Shown in pieces: positions 25,112 through 35,784 of a stretch of 64,000 nt of DNA (the first letter of the stretch is position 1; every line of letters begins with the position of its first letter). A program made the position numbers and the translations under genes. The stretch is from positions 536,420 to 600,419 of the forward strand of contig MNCI01014774.1 in the NCBI GenBank assembly GCA_015680685.1, read 5' to 3'. The DNA is from Gnetum montanum. Lineage: Eukaryota; Streptophyta; Gnetopsida; Gnetales; Gnetaceae. Below the pieces are notes generated by a model. The model was not told where the DNA came from and made no database searches. It saw nothing but the letters and a program-made list of their open reading frames with translations.

Positions 25112-25124
25112 TTGGCCCCTCTTT
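25112..25124 (-). other. Element G polypurine tract
   Basis: The minus strand reads AACAAAGAGGGGCCAA immediately before TGAAAC of the LTR. Element F has the same AACAAAGAGGGGCCA before its 3' LTR (59547-59562), supporting both boundaries. Confidence 0.8.
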
Positions 25125-26160
25125 GTTGACGCTTGGAGGAATCAACCCGAGAAGCGTCAACAAAGAAGTACAAAACACCACAAGCAACTTGGTAGAAACA
25201 TTGTCCTTTGACACTTCGCCAGATGTCATCGCACCGTGTTCAGTAGTACATTGAATTGAGGAAATGAAATTTGTAGCTAGATAGGGGGATGAAAATTGTG
25301 GAGACTAGGAACTAATCTAGGAATTGTGCATAGTGAAGGGGATGCTCTAGTGTGTGTCAGGTCATGTTGATCCTTGTCAATAGCCATTTTCTAGCAGACT
25401 TGGGACCAAGACATGAGGTGTACATCCTTTGGTGGAACAAGACTCTTGTTTAGTGTTTAAGAGGACTTGTTGGCATAACCAAAGCCGCAATGATGATGTG
25501 TTACCTTCTTTGGAGGAACAAGGCCTCTGTTTGGTGTTAAAGGGAACCTGCTAGTGTAGAGCTAAAGCCACGCGATGGGATGTTACTTGAGCATTTGAGA
25601 CATGAGTACTTGCTTCCAAGATAATTGCCTTCCCGCCTGGGGCTTGTATGGGAACTGCTAATGGTCTTGTTTTTTTTTCGAAAGAGCTTTGTTTTGATCT
25701 TATACTCAAATGCCATGTTGTGTGTTGCAACTGCTTAAAAGTGTTGCAGTGTGCAATGGTGTGCTCAATGTTTTGGAATGCACTGGATGTGTCTAGGGTA
25801 TGACTAAGTAGAGTATGTTTAGGAATAGATGGGAAGTGTAACAGGAAATATACTAGTGAATGGCTTGATTAACCCGGTTACTTGTGTTAGGCATAATGTG
25901 ATACCTTGCTGCTGTGACGAAGTGCATTCTCATACGAACACCTCTGAGTGTCAACCTGCAAACACAACTTCAAGAGGACAAGAAAACCACGAGTGAGTGA
26001 GTAAGATTGGAATTGAACAGCAATTGATGAAGCAAAGGAACCAGATGAGATTTCAGGCACTGAATGCGAATTACAACAATGTTGTTAAGATCAACTAGTG
26101 ATGAGTGTGGCAGCGGCTCTGATGAAATTTGAATGCAGCTACAGATCGGGAGACTGGAGA
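25125..26160 (-). other. Element G 3' untranslated region
   Basis: No gene is seen. The stretch is conserved with element F (58440-59545), including GTGGTTTTCTTGT and TTGTGTTTGCAG words, so it is part of the element and not a later insertion. Confidence 0.6.
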
Positions 26161-26164
26161 CGAA

Positions 26165-26545
26165 GCTTCCAGTTTATAGTCGTAGCGGACTATCATGGAT
26201 TAGTTTCACGTCATAACCCATTGGACTATGCTAGTTTATGGTCGTATCGGATGGTACACTGTTAGTTTATAGCCTTGGTATACTGTGAAGAGGCAAACCA
26301 ATTTATATTCTTAGCGAACTCTGGCGAACAAAACTATGGCAGTTTAAAGTCATACCGGACGGGCGCTAGTTTATTGTCATTGCGGATGAACTATGGTGCT
26401 AGTTTATTGTCATAACGCCAGGACGTTGTGTGGTATCAGTTTACGATCATGATTCCAGGATGAGCTATGGTATCAGTTTACCGTCACGATTCCAAGACGA
26501 GCTGTGGTATTTGTTTACCGTCATGATTCCAAGACGAACACATAC
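26165..26545 (-). repeat. Array of ~35-40-bp degenerate repeats downstream of integrase
   Basis: About ten units share the plus-strand core AGTTTAnnGTCATnnCGGAC, for example at 26172, 26230, 26341 and 26398; the last units read AGTTTACCGTCACGATTCCAAGACGA. The same core occurs in spacers at 30160-30660 and 35785-36100 of this element and at two places in element F. Confidence 0.8.
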
Positions 26546-26557
26546 CTGAGTTCATGT

Positions 26558-27694
26558 TCAGACGTAGAACAGTTTCAAGTACAAGTGGTTCGTCGGATGT
26601 GCGAGTTCATTACCGTTCATATTGGCTAGTTTAAATGCTCCATTATCGAATGCTTTGATGACCAAGTAGGGTCCTTCCCAATTGGCTGAGAATTTGTCTA
26701 GGAGTTCCCGAACGGCTTCGAGTACAAGGTCACCTTTCTTGATCAGGCGTTTATGGATATCGTGCCGATGGCACCATCGTTGCTGCTTTTGGTACCATTC
26801 AATCTGATCAACCGCACGTGTGTGTTCCTCCTCCATCGAGTCCAAGTCAACAATGCGCAAGTCATTGTTTTGATCTTCATCGAGGAGTTCGGAGAGCATG
26901 ATCCTTAAGGATGGTACCTACAACTCCAAAGGTAAAAGCACTTCTGAACCATAAACAATACTATATTGTATTTTACCTGTGGAAGCCCAATGCGTAGTGC
27001 GATAAGCCCATAGTGCGTATACTAACTGTTCATGCCATTTTCTCTTGCTCTGCATAAGCATCTTCTTTAGCACTAAGATGATGATCTTATTTGTAGCTTC
27101 TGCTTGTCCATTGCTCTGAGGGTAGTAAGGGGATGAAAATAAATGTTTTATCCCTAGGCTTTCACAGAAAGTTCTAGTTTCGGCACTGCTGAACTGTGGT
27201 CCGTTATTAGTGATGACGGTCATCGGGATGCCAAAATAGGTCATGATGTTTTCTAGAATGAAGTTGCATATGTGTTTGGATGTGGTATTTCTAAGGGGAA
27301 TAGCTTCTACCCATTTTGTGAAATATTCAGTTGCGATTATGATGAAGCAATGTCCCGCAAAAGATGGGGGAGTTATTGGTCCAATGATGTCTAAACCCCA
27401 TTTCTGGAAAGGCCATGTGATTTGAGCTGTATGTAATTCATTGGGTGGGACATGTATGAGATTACCATGCTTTTGACACGTGTCACACATTTTGACCTTG
27501 GAGACACAGTCGTACTCCATGTGTGGCCAATAGTATCCTAAACGCCTTATTTTGGTTGCCATTGCTTTGGGCGCTATGTGCCCTCCACAGAGTCCTTCAT
27601 GTACTTTCTCTACAATGGTCTGACCCTCCGTGCTACTAATGCATCTTAACAGGATGCCTTTGTAGGATCGACGACACAATGTGTCACCTACCAA
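26558..27694 (-). pseudogene. pol: Element G integrase
   Basis: The N-terminal zinc finger is complete: HEGLCGGH, then about 29 residues, then CDTC. The core has the first aspartate in WGLDIIGPI, asparagine in place of the second (VITNNGPQF), and the glutamate in NGQAEATNK. After WAYRT, one stop (at about 26918, TAG) interrupts the same frame, which continues from 26899 to 26558 through KGDLVL and WEGPYLVIKAFDNGAFKLANM, the integrase C-terminal SH3-like part, to the end at LYLKLFYV. Apart from the stop and the Asp-to-Asn change it is nearly intact and of normal length. There is no chromodomain. Confidence 0.9.
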
Positions 27695-27779
27695 TGCATA
27701 CTGTCGAGAACATTTTCGACTGCATCCTTTTATGCATTCGTCAGATGTTGAGGCGGTTCACCGTGTAAAAGGTACTCCT

Positions 27780-28385
27780 TTATGTCGTTGTACCATTTAC
27801 GACCTGCATTGTACTAATGGATGCAATCGGTAATTCATTGGGAGTATCAGTTATGGGTTTAGTACAACTAATTACAAAGCTGGACAACGTGTGGAACATA
27901 TTTGGCGATATGTTTAAAGCTAACGTGGCAAGTGCATTTGCGATGGTGTTATCATTTCTAGAAATATGTTGCACATCTACATTTTCTAATCGCTTCAGTA
28001 AGTGCTTAGTCAAATCACAATATGGTTGTAAGTGTTGCGCTTTGCACACATAAACATCTGTGACTTGATTTAGAACTAATTACGAATCACCTCTGACTAC
28101 CAGTCATGTGATGTCTGAGGCTAGTGCTACCATGAGACCCCTAAGGAAACCTTCGTACTCTACTACGTTGTTGGTACAGTGAAAGTCAAAATGGTAAGAA
28201 AAGGGTTGGATCTCCCCGGAGGGATAGGTGATGATGGTAGCAGCACTTCCCTCTCGAGAGGTAGATGCTCCATCAAAGTTCAAAATGGCATCGTAGTCAT
28301 CGGGTACTATGTCTATTGCGCTCACATTTTCATCCGGGAACTCTGGCTCTATTACTGCTCGATCATGCATTGGTGATGTAGTCAT
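27780..28385 (-). pseudogene. pol: Element G second (archaeal-type) RNase H
   Basis: AILNFDGASTSREGSAATIITYPSGEI is the first strand pair with the catalytic aspartate, followed by CTNNVVEYEGFLRGLMVAL with the glutamate. After a broken stretch, CKAQHLQPYCDLTKHLL and HISRNDNTIANALATLA form the C-terminal end. This extra RNase H between the gypsy RNase H and the integrase is known from the Tat lineage of plant Ty3/gypsy elements, and its presence assigns element G to that lineage. A frameshift or stop lies at about 28050-28100. Confidence 0.85.
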
Positions 28386-28399
28386 TTAAGTTGCTATGG

Positions 28400-28850
28400 C
28401 TTGACCCTTAACTGATGATTGTGCAATGTAGTGTAGGTCAAACTCAGCTATCATGGCATTCCAAGAAGCCATTCTACTCGACTCGTAAATGTTTCCTATG
28501 ATGGCTTTGAGTACATTATTCTTGCAGATTATATTGACTTGGTTATCGAAGAGGTAATGTCACCATTTCTTTAAGGAAAAGACAAGGGCTAAGCATGACC
28601 TTTCCACCTTGTTGTATCTCTACTCATGGGCTACTAATGCATGACTTAAATAATAAACAAGGGCTTCAGTTTCGTCATCTCATTTTTGGCAAAGCATAGA
28701 TGCGATTGATGAGTCAGAAGTGGCAAGATAGATGTAGAATGGTTTATTATTTCAAGGTGGATAAACTGTGGGTAGTTGAACAAGTGCTGTTTTAATGTTG
28801 TCAAATGCTTCCTGACACTGTGAAGTCCATTCAAAATGGATTTTCTTGCG
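28400..28850 (-). pseudogene. pol: Element G gypsy-type RNase H (degenerate)
   Basis: The minus strand reads with several stops as a gypsy RNase H: WTSQCQEAFDNIKTALVQLP, then a damaged first catalytic region (YIYLATSDSSIASMLCQ, without the expected aspartate), then NKVERSCLALVFSLKKW and WNAMIAEFDLHYI. It lies directly after RT, as in all gypsy elements. The many stops suggest it decayed more than its neighbours or was already dispensable next to the second RNase H. Confidence 0.75.
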
Positions 28851-28910
28851 TAGCAAGTGGTTCATAGGTTTCAACTTGTCTGTGAGTTTTTCTATGAAAC
28901 ATCTGATGAA

Positions 28911-30118
28911 CTATAATCTACCTTGTAGACCGCAAAGTTCGGTAAGGTTTCTAGGTGGTTTTAAGTTTGTTATGGCCTTAACCTTATCGGGGTCTACTCG
29001 TATCCCTACTTCTGAGGCTATGAATCTGAGCATTTTGCCTGTTTTGACTCCAAAGACACATTTCTTTGGGTTAAGTCTCAGCTCATATTTTAAACAACGT
29101 TTTAGTACTAAGTCAAGATCTTGTACATGTTGTTCTGATGTCTTTGATTTAACCACGATATCATCCACATAGTCATTGAGTGAGTTGAAGATATAATCAC
29201 TAAAGATAAACGTCATCGCTCTTTGGTATGTAGCACCGGCATTCTTAAGACCGAATGGCATCATTGTGTAGCAAAAAGTACCCCATGGTGTCATGAAACT
29301 CATCCTAAGTTGGTGTTCAGGGCTAATTCGAATCTGGTTATATCCTGAAACACCATCCATAAAAGATAACAAGGCATGCCCAGTGGTCAAGTCAACTAGT
29401 TGATCAATGCTAGGTAGGGGGAAATCATCTTTTATGGTCGCAACGTTGAGGTCCCGGAAGTTAATGCATAGGTGAATACTTCTGTTCTTCTTTGGGACAA
29501 TGACCATGTTGGATACCTAGTTAGCATAGTCAATAGCTCGAATGAAACTAGCCTGATAAGTTTGGTGATTTCATTACGGACTGCCAGTGCTACCTCAGGC
29601 TTAACCTTACGTGCCTTTTGTTTCACTGGTCTTAATTTTGGGTTGAGTATAATGTTGTGCTGGACTATTCGAGGGTCTAACCTAGGCATGTCAGTGTAGG
29701 ACCAAGCGAATGCTTTTCTGTTGTCTTTAAGCACTTGCGCTATGTCATTGGCCAGTTGCGGGCTTAACAATGTACTTAGTTTCAGGATTTTAACTTTGTC
29801 ATCTGACACGGTAATGGGGACTTCAACCAAGGGGTCTTCAGTGATGCTATCAGCTTCTAGGTCCAGAGTCTTGGTCATTGTTTCAAAAAAATCTAGCGTT
29901 TGTTGAGTTGATGCCACAAAAGTGTCGTTTGTCGTTGAGCCTAAATCAATAGACTCCATGTTGATTTCTCGGGTGATCATTCCATGCAGTCCATTGATAG
30001 ATAGTGGTAAGAATAATGACTTGCTGTCCATGATGTTTGCTCCTGCCAATAAATAGGGAGCAGCGTCAATCAAGGGGTTGATTATTTTCGGATGTAAGTA
30101 ATTTATGCATTTATGCAT
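28911..30118 (-). pseudogene. pol: Element G reverse transcriptase
   Basis: Two overlapping open runs in different frames, 30118-29432 and 29507-28911, make up the RT, so one frameshift lies near 29500. The first ends in FAWSYTDMPRLDPRI and PVKQKARKVKPE. The second has MVIVPKKN, FPLPSIDQLVD, MPFGLKNAGATYQRAM and an intact palm motif DYVDDIVVKS, followed by the thumb LRLNPKKCVFGV. A candidate 3' splice site (GTTTAG) sits just before 30118 on the minus strand, where the second exon of an Ogre-type transcript would begin; this is inferred from family structure. Confidence 0.9.
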
Positions 30119-30159
30119 CTAAACTGGACCAAGGTATGCGATGGAAATTTATCGTTGTA

Positions 30160-30660
30160 TCTGGATGCATGGCAGTTTAGGGCCCTGCCAGGCCAATTAT
30201 GGCAGTTTAAGGCCTTACCAGGCCGTGCGATAGTTTGGGGCCATTTCGGGCCATCATGGCAATTTAAGGCCTTACCAGGTCATGCGATAGTTTGGGGCCA
30301 TTTTAGGCCATCATGGCAGTTTAAGGCCTTACCGGGCCATGCGATAGTTTGGGGCCATTTCCGGCCATCATGGCAGTTTAAGGCCTTGCCAGGCCGATTA
30401 TGGCAGTTTAAGGCCTTACCGGGCCGTGTGATAGTTTGGGGCCATTTCGGGCCATCATGGCAGTTTAAGGCCTTGCCAGGTCGATTATGGCAGTTTAAGG
30501 CCTTACCGGGCTGTGCGATAGTTTGGGGCCATTTTGGGCCATCATGGCAGTTTAAGGCCTTCCTGGGCCGATTATGGCAATTTAAGGTCTTACCGGGCCG
30601 TGCGATAGTTTGGGGCCATTTCAGGCCATCATAGTAGTTTAAGGCCTTGCCGGACCGACG
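30160..30660 (-). repeat. Minisatellite of 57-bp and 30-bp units between RT and the antisense gene
   Basis: On the plus strand, units TGGCAGTTTAAGGCCTTRCC alternate with GCGATAGTTTGGGGCCATTT, about 57 bp together, with extra 30-bp single units. Unit lengths are multiples of three, so one plus-strand frame stays open for 173 codons (30113-30634) as a Trp-Gln-Phe-Lys-Ala-Leu-Pro-Gly repeat. It shares the AGTTTAAnGnCAT core with the other spacer arrays. Confidence 0.88.
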
Positions 30661-30972
30661 GGCTGTTCGTTTATGATGTCTAGTTGATTGTATGATTTGT
30701 AATCATTATTGAGTGTGAGACTCCCAGACTAGGAACATGTGCCGAGGTGTTTAAATTGGGCAACCAAAGTTTTCTGTGCAAGGGGACATTGCATGTGTGT
30801 AGTATTTAGCCCAGCATATAAGTCTCCTTACTTTTGGTTTTACCCATATGTATTTATATGTATTTGGACTTTTGTTAATTTTTATGTTTATTGAGTTTAT
30901 TGTGTTTATTTCGTTTATATATTTTTTTTCAAATAAACTACCTGTGCATCGATTTCTGTGGGGCGGCGTATG

Positions 30973-30993
30973 CCACGTGGAGGTGTATAAAAT
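30973..30993 (+). promoter_or_regulatory. Candidate core promoter of the antisense gene: G-box and TATA box
   Basis: CCACGTGG (30973-30980), a perfect palindromic G-box, is followed five bases later by TATAAAAT (30986-30993) on the plus strand. This is 445 bases before the first ATG of the exon model at 31438. G-boxes bind bZIP/bHLH factors in plants. Promoter activity is inferred. Confidence 0.5.
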
Positions 30994-31437
30994 GATGGGT
31001 AAGCGTGAACTCCGAAGTCAATACAAAGACAACGTGAAGGTAGTGAATTCCCAGCTTGAACCTGAAACCAACATGAACCAAGCTTAGTGTATACCAGGGT
31101 GAATATCGGGTAGTATAGGCAGGGGCAGGCACAAGTACAACACGACGATGCCGACCAGGCTGACATAGATCAGGGTGCAGCGAGTCAGGTGGAAGGATTC
31201 GGCGAGACCTTCAGCGTGGACGTGCGACGTGGACGCATAGCGTGAATCGTAAGGGTACAGGCCCCAGCATGCAAGGTTTGGCATGAACGCATCGCGCAAG
31301 AAAGAAACCCCAACGTACATGGTTCGCGGTGTGCAAGGACAAAACCCTAGCGTATAGGGTTCGCGGCGTGCAGGGATGAAACCCTAGCGTACAGGGTTTA
31401 GGGTGAACGCCAGGTTCCAAGGTTCAGCGTGAACGCA
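30994..31437 (+). other. Leader region of the antisense gene with AGCGTG and AAACCCTA words
   Basis: It would be 5' untranslated sequence if transcription starts after the TATA box at 30986. It has many AGCGTG/GCGTGCA words, also found in the LTR and leader of element G, and AAACCCTAGCG flanked by an inverted copy (CAGGGTTTAGGG) near 31378-31402. A short frame from 30992 (MMGKRELRSQ...) ends at 31087. Nothing recognisable is encoded. Confidence 0.4.
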
Positions 31438-34400
31438 ATGATGAGCAAGGGCAAGCAAGTAGAAGGCCAGGGGAGGAAGGAGCCTAGATTGACCTTCGCT
31501 GAAGAGAGGGAAGCAATGCTCCAGTGTCTTTCTAGACCCAGAATTCTCTCATGGTCAAGGTCGACGTGCAGGTAGGCTCTGACCCTTCATCGAAATTTGT
31601 GTTTTTGCCTACTATTCCTGTCAATTTTTCCATTGCGTAGCGTAAATGTTTCCATAGCATAAGGTTTCTATACTCAACGTGTGGGGTTAGTGTGGTCATG
31701 CTCCAGCATGCAAGGTTTTTCACGCTCCATTTTCCAGCGTGCAAGGTCTGCGTGCTACATTTTCCAGAGTGCAGTGTGCACGCTGAGTTTTCTAGTATGC
31801 AACGTGCACGCTGAGTGTGATTTTGGGAATTTTTCTAAGTGTTGGCCCCCTAGTGTAGAACCTTATTTTTTCGTGGCTTATTTACCGTGTTTCTTGAATA
31901 CATGTAGGGATCCCAAACCTTTTCTCTTTGTAGTCGAACTTGTTGGAGTTCTGACGTGGTTTGGTCCGATTGATTCTGACGAGCCAGTTCCTGATATGAC
32001 AATTGATCACAATGGGGTATGGTTCAGAGAAGGGGCCTGTGAATTCCTTGCCTTCATCTTAGACAAATTCAATGTGGTAATATGGTCACATCTAAGTGAA
32101 TAATTAGCATTGAGTGTGCTCAAGACCATGTTACCAGGGTCTTCAAATGCCATTGTGGCTTTCATGGTGGACATCGACGAGGGACCACTTACAATTGAGG
32201 ATGGTCCCTTTGGAGGACCCAGATCTAGCCGTCCATTATCGCGTGTGTGGGACCTATTGTCACATGGGTCTCACCACATCAATAACACCCTATTCCTAAC
32301 TGCTCATGCGCATACTTTGTTCCAGAACTCTCTTGGAACGGTGTACAGAGTAGAAAGGTATTGTTGTTCAATTTACATTTTTTGCCTTGCTGCTTAGTAG
32401 TGGTTTATATTTTGATCGTCTTCTCTTTGCAGGCCTCAGTTCGATAAAGAAGGAGTGTGCGTAGGCGATGATGGACTCGCTTTGGCTCGTACCACCTTGG
32501 AGGCCTTCATGGCAGGCCCCACTCTTCGTGGTGCTGTGTTGGCCCAAACTAAGTGTGACATTGTTCATTTTCACAAACGGTACTCGAGGGCACTTGCACA
32601 ATGCAAGGCTAGGGGATGGTTGCATGGGGATTGGTCTCATAATGGACCTGTTTTTCCATGCGATGCCGATTTGGCTCCTAGCGATCTAAATCCATCGAGT
32701 GATGGTAAGTAATGGTATTTTCAATACCTCAATTTTCTTGTTCTGCCACATCATTGGTTATGTTGACTCCCTGGGGTTATCTTATGCGTATAGTGCATGC
32801 CCCGTCTGGTGGAGCCACTATCACAACCGGGCAAATTGAGAGCACTTTGTCTATGAAATTTAAGGAAGTCAGTGATGCACAACGATGGTTACGTACGAAG
32901 GCACCGCCACATATCATCAGTCGTTTGAGTGATGCAGGCCTCATGGATTTGTTTACTGCTCTAAGCCCTGATGTTTCTCTGACGGAGATGATTAGAATCA
33001 TTGATTCTTTCGACGAGTCTGTCACCTACTATAGCACTAGCATCAAGGGTGTCAAACTGGTTTTCCATCTGTCGGAGGAGTTCTTTTCGGACTTCTTTGG
33101 TGTACCAGCAGTTGAAACTAAAGTAATTTTGGATAGGACGCAGAAGGAAATCCATGCGGTTCATGAATTGGAGAACTAGTTGGGTGTTCTTAAAGGCTCT
33201 AAGGGATTTCCTATGTAGGGGAAATCAAAAGTGGCAGAAGTTAATGAGTTGTATCCCTTGTTCAGGGCGCGGGTGTTTCCCAAGTCTCTATCTCAAGTAA
33301 AAACTCTTGGGGTAAAACCTGTGTGTATCATGCACACTATTCTAGAGACTAGGGTACATTATAACTGGGCCCAGTTTCTACTTTCGAGTTTCCACGGGGA
33401 GATAGTGAGGTTACGTTCAAACATAGAGGCGCAATCCCATTTCACCTTTGCATTCTTTGTTGTTACTTGAGCCTGCTAGCTGAATTTTTGGTTGTTCGTG
33501 TGGATAACAAGTACGTGTTAAGGGATTGCCATCAACTATCTCGCCCGTGGATTTGCCACTTATTTGAGGTGGCTGAATCTCAAGATGCTCCCGAGGGGAT
33601 TGATGAGTCGGTTTCTGTCACGATGAAGGGGTCATCTGGTCAGTCAATTCACACACGTGACAGCGTAGGGTTGGAACTAGATAATGTGCCCTATACTGCT
33701 AGGAGAGCTGATCGAGTGATCCAGGAAACGATCGGGAAAGCAAAATCGAAAGTTCAAAAGCATGAACGTCCTAGAGAGGTTGCTCTAACTACAGATGAAC
33801 CAAGGATGAAACGTATACGGTTTAAGATACTTGTATGGGGTAAGCTTGGTTCTCTAATTTTCCCTTCTTTTGTTATCATCATCATTATTTTTACTTTATT
33901 TTTTGGCGGTTTATACAACACCTGATGTTGAACCTATGAATGTCATTAGAGTTGACTTCTGAAGTAAGAAAAGAGAGATTAGCACCAATCATCAAGGAGG
34001 AAGAGGTCTCAACGAACTTAAATGAGGAGGACGAGGCGGGCAGGGACGAGACGGGAGGAATGAAAGATCGGGAGGGAGATACAACAGAAAAGGGTAACAT
34101 TGATGATCAGGATGGAGTCGATGAGATATTCGATGGTTTCTTCAGAGGGAGACTAGACCTTGGCGATCCTCCGAATCCGGAAGAGGACAGAGATTCTGGT
34201 GTGTTCTCCTTATTATGTTATTGCCTTTTGAATTGTGCTTTCCATTATTCTAAATTTTGATTTTATGCTTTTACTGCTACCAGGCGAAAATGTTGAGACC
34301 ATGATGCTTCCTAACATCCGTTTAGAAGTCCCTATGATGAAGGCTTCCACAGAAACGACCATCGAAGTTAACCCATCTCCTATACATGAACCATTTACTT

Positions 34401-35385
34401 GGATCGAAATGCCAAGTAAAATGGATTTTATAACTGGTGTCATTGATGAGGTGGTTGATTGCATCGAGCAAGCTCACCCTGAAATAAGTACATATATCTT
34501 AAGTGTTTTGTATCCTTCGATTTGTTTTCATCTGTTGCTACTATCCAATGTCTAATGTATGTTCTCCTCATATGAGCAGGGGCTAAACTGAAATGGGATT
34601 CATCCTAGGCCACTGGTATTGATAGTTTACCTGCGCTGCCTCCAGAGATTGAGCAAGTGCCCCGACAAATTTATAATGAAGTGGCAGAGTGCGTTGTGCA
34701 GAACGCCAAGTCTCTTTGGACCTGTAGGCATTCCATCGAGAGGCTATGGTTGCAGATTCAGGCGGGAGAAAAAGAGATTTCCAAGCTATCAGCAGAATGG
34801 GACGATCTCAAATCGTGCTATGAGTTCGCCACGGCAAGGTTAACAAGTGATCACTCTTGGCGAACTTCCGAAATTACTTATGATAGATATTGGAATTTAT
34901 TGAATCGCCAAGTATCGTTGACTCGGGAGCTAGCAGAGTGTAAAGCACAAATAGATTTACTAAACCTCAAATGTCAGGATTGGAAGGCTTTCGCTTCTAA
35001 GATACGAAAATGGGGTCAAGATGAGAAGACGCATAAGTATCATTATAAAAAGTTGTTAAAGGAGGTATCTATAGAGAAGCGTCAGCACGAGATGTTTGTT
35101 GAGGGTTTAGGCCTACGCTCTTCATTTGATGCATTTGCTAAGCATACTATGGTGGAGATGGAATCCCCCAAGAGGGTAATCACCACAGCTTCTTGGGAGG
35201 ATTCTGTGGGGGAGTTTCCTTTGAAATGTCCCACTTGGTCCGCAGTGGATAAAGGGAAGGCTTTGGCCAATGTTGATCTGAGCCTTGATGGGACTGACTG
35301 GGCAAGTGTTTCTGAACAAGAAATCCTGCGTCAATTGCAATTTGGTCTAGGAGGATCTTCTTCAATAAGTCATTTAAAGTTGTGA
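31438..35385 (+). pseudogene. Seven-exon antisense gene inside element G: HAD/FCP1-like, plant transposon-associated domain, coiled coil
   Basis: Exons fit at 31438-31571, 31908-32357, 32433-32704, 32794-33839, 33950-34198, 34284-34487 and 34580-35385. All six introns (75-336 bp) are GT-AG and the reading phase agrees at every junction. Exon 2 resembles an FCP1/NIF HAD phosphatase: DPKPFLFVVELVGVL where the family has DxDG(V/T)L, so both catalytic aspartates are gone, then VVIWSHLS and a late VWDLL-HHINNTLFL segment. Exon 4 resembles the 'putative plant transposon protein' domain. Exon 5 is acidic. Exon 7 is a long coiled coil with Trp/Glu/Lys heptads. Total about 1050 codons. Stops at 32101, 33177, 33216 and 34606 and a frameshift near 33468 make it a pseudogene. 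It lies between protease and RT of element G on the opposite strand. Domain names come from sequence memory and are less certain than the exon structure. Confidence 0.82.
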
Positions 35386-35784
35386 ATTTTTTTTATTAAA
35401 TAACTTTTGGAATTCTTCTCTTTTCTTTTTGTGTTAATTATTTTCTTTTCTTTTTGTGTTAATTATTTTCTATTTTTTAATTGAATTTTCTATTTATTCA
35501 TTTTTTTTGTTTGAATTTCAAGTTTATTTGAATACTGGTAAGTGCAAATTTAAAGTGAAAATATTTTGGGCTTGAATGTAAACACGATGCAGCAATGTGA
35601 AATGTTTTTGTTCATTTTGTTGTTTAAGTGTAATGCACGAAGTAGGAATAGAAGTAGGGGCATGATCATGTAAAAAGGGGGAATATGAAGGAAAACTATG
35701 GCTGATCACGCAACCACGCAACAGGGTAGGCATAAATTCGAACTATAAACTTGAATTGCCAAAAAAGGAATGTAAGAAAATGCT
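35386..35784 (+). other. T-rich 3' flank of the antisense gene with a 25-bp tandem duplication
   Basis: A T-rich stretch follows the stop, with TTTTCTTTTCTTTTTGTG plus TTAATTA repeated in tandem (about 35414-35463). It may carry the polyadenylation region of the antisense gene; no clear AATAAA is seen. No coding frame is supported. Confidence 0.4.

Noticed and set aside
30113-30634. 173-codon open frame of Trp-Gln-Phe-Lys-Ala-Leu-Pro-Gly repeats
   Set aside because: Produced by a minisatellite whose units are multiples of three; related arrays in element F and at 35785-36100 do not keep a frame.
30160-30660. Regular repeats and spacers that could suggest a CRISPR array
   Set aside because: Plant retroelement context, no cas genes, and the spacers are themselves repeats.
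31340-31405. AAACCCTA/TTTAGGG words like plant telomere repeats
   Set aside because: Only a few scattered copies, not a tandem array; better read as telobox-like words or chance.
33891-34464. Minus-strand frames opposite exons 5 and 6 of the antisense gene
   Set aside because: Shadows of the plus-strand exons; they span the splice sites and have no counterpart in the RT or protease of element G.
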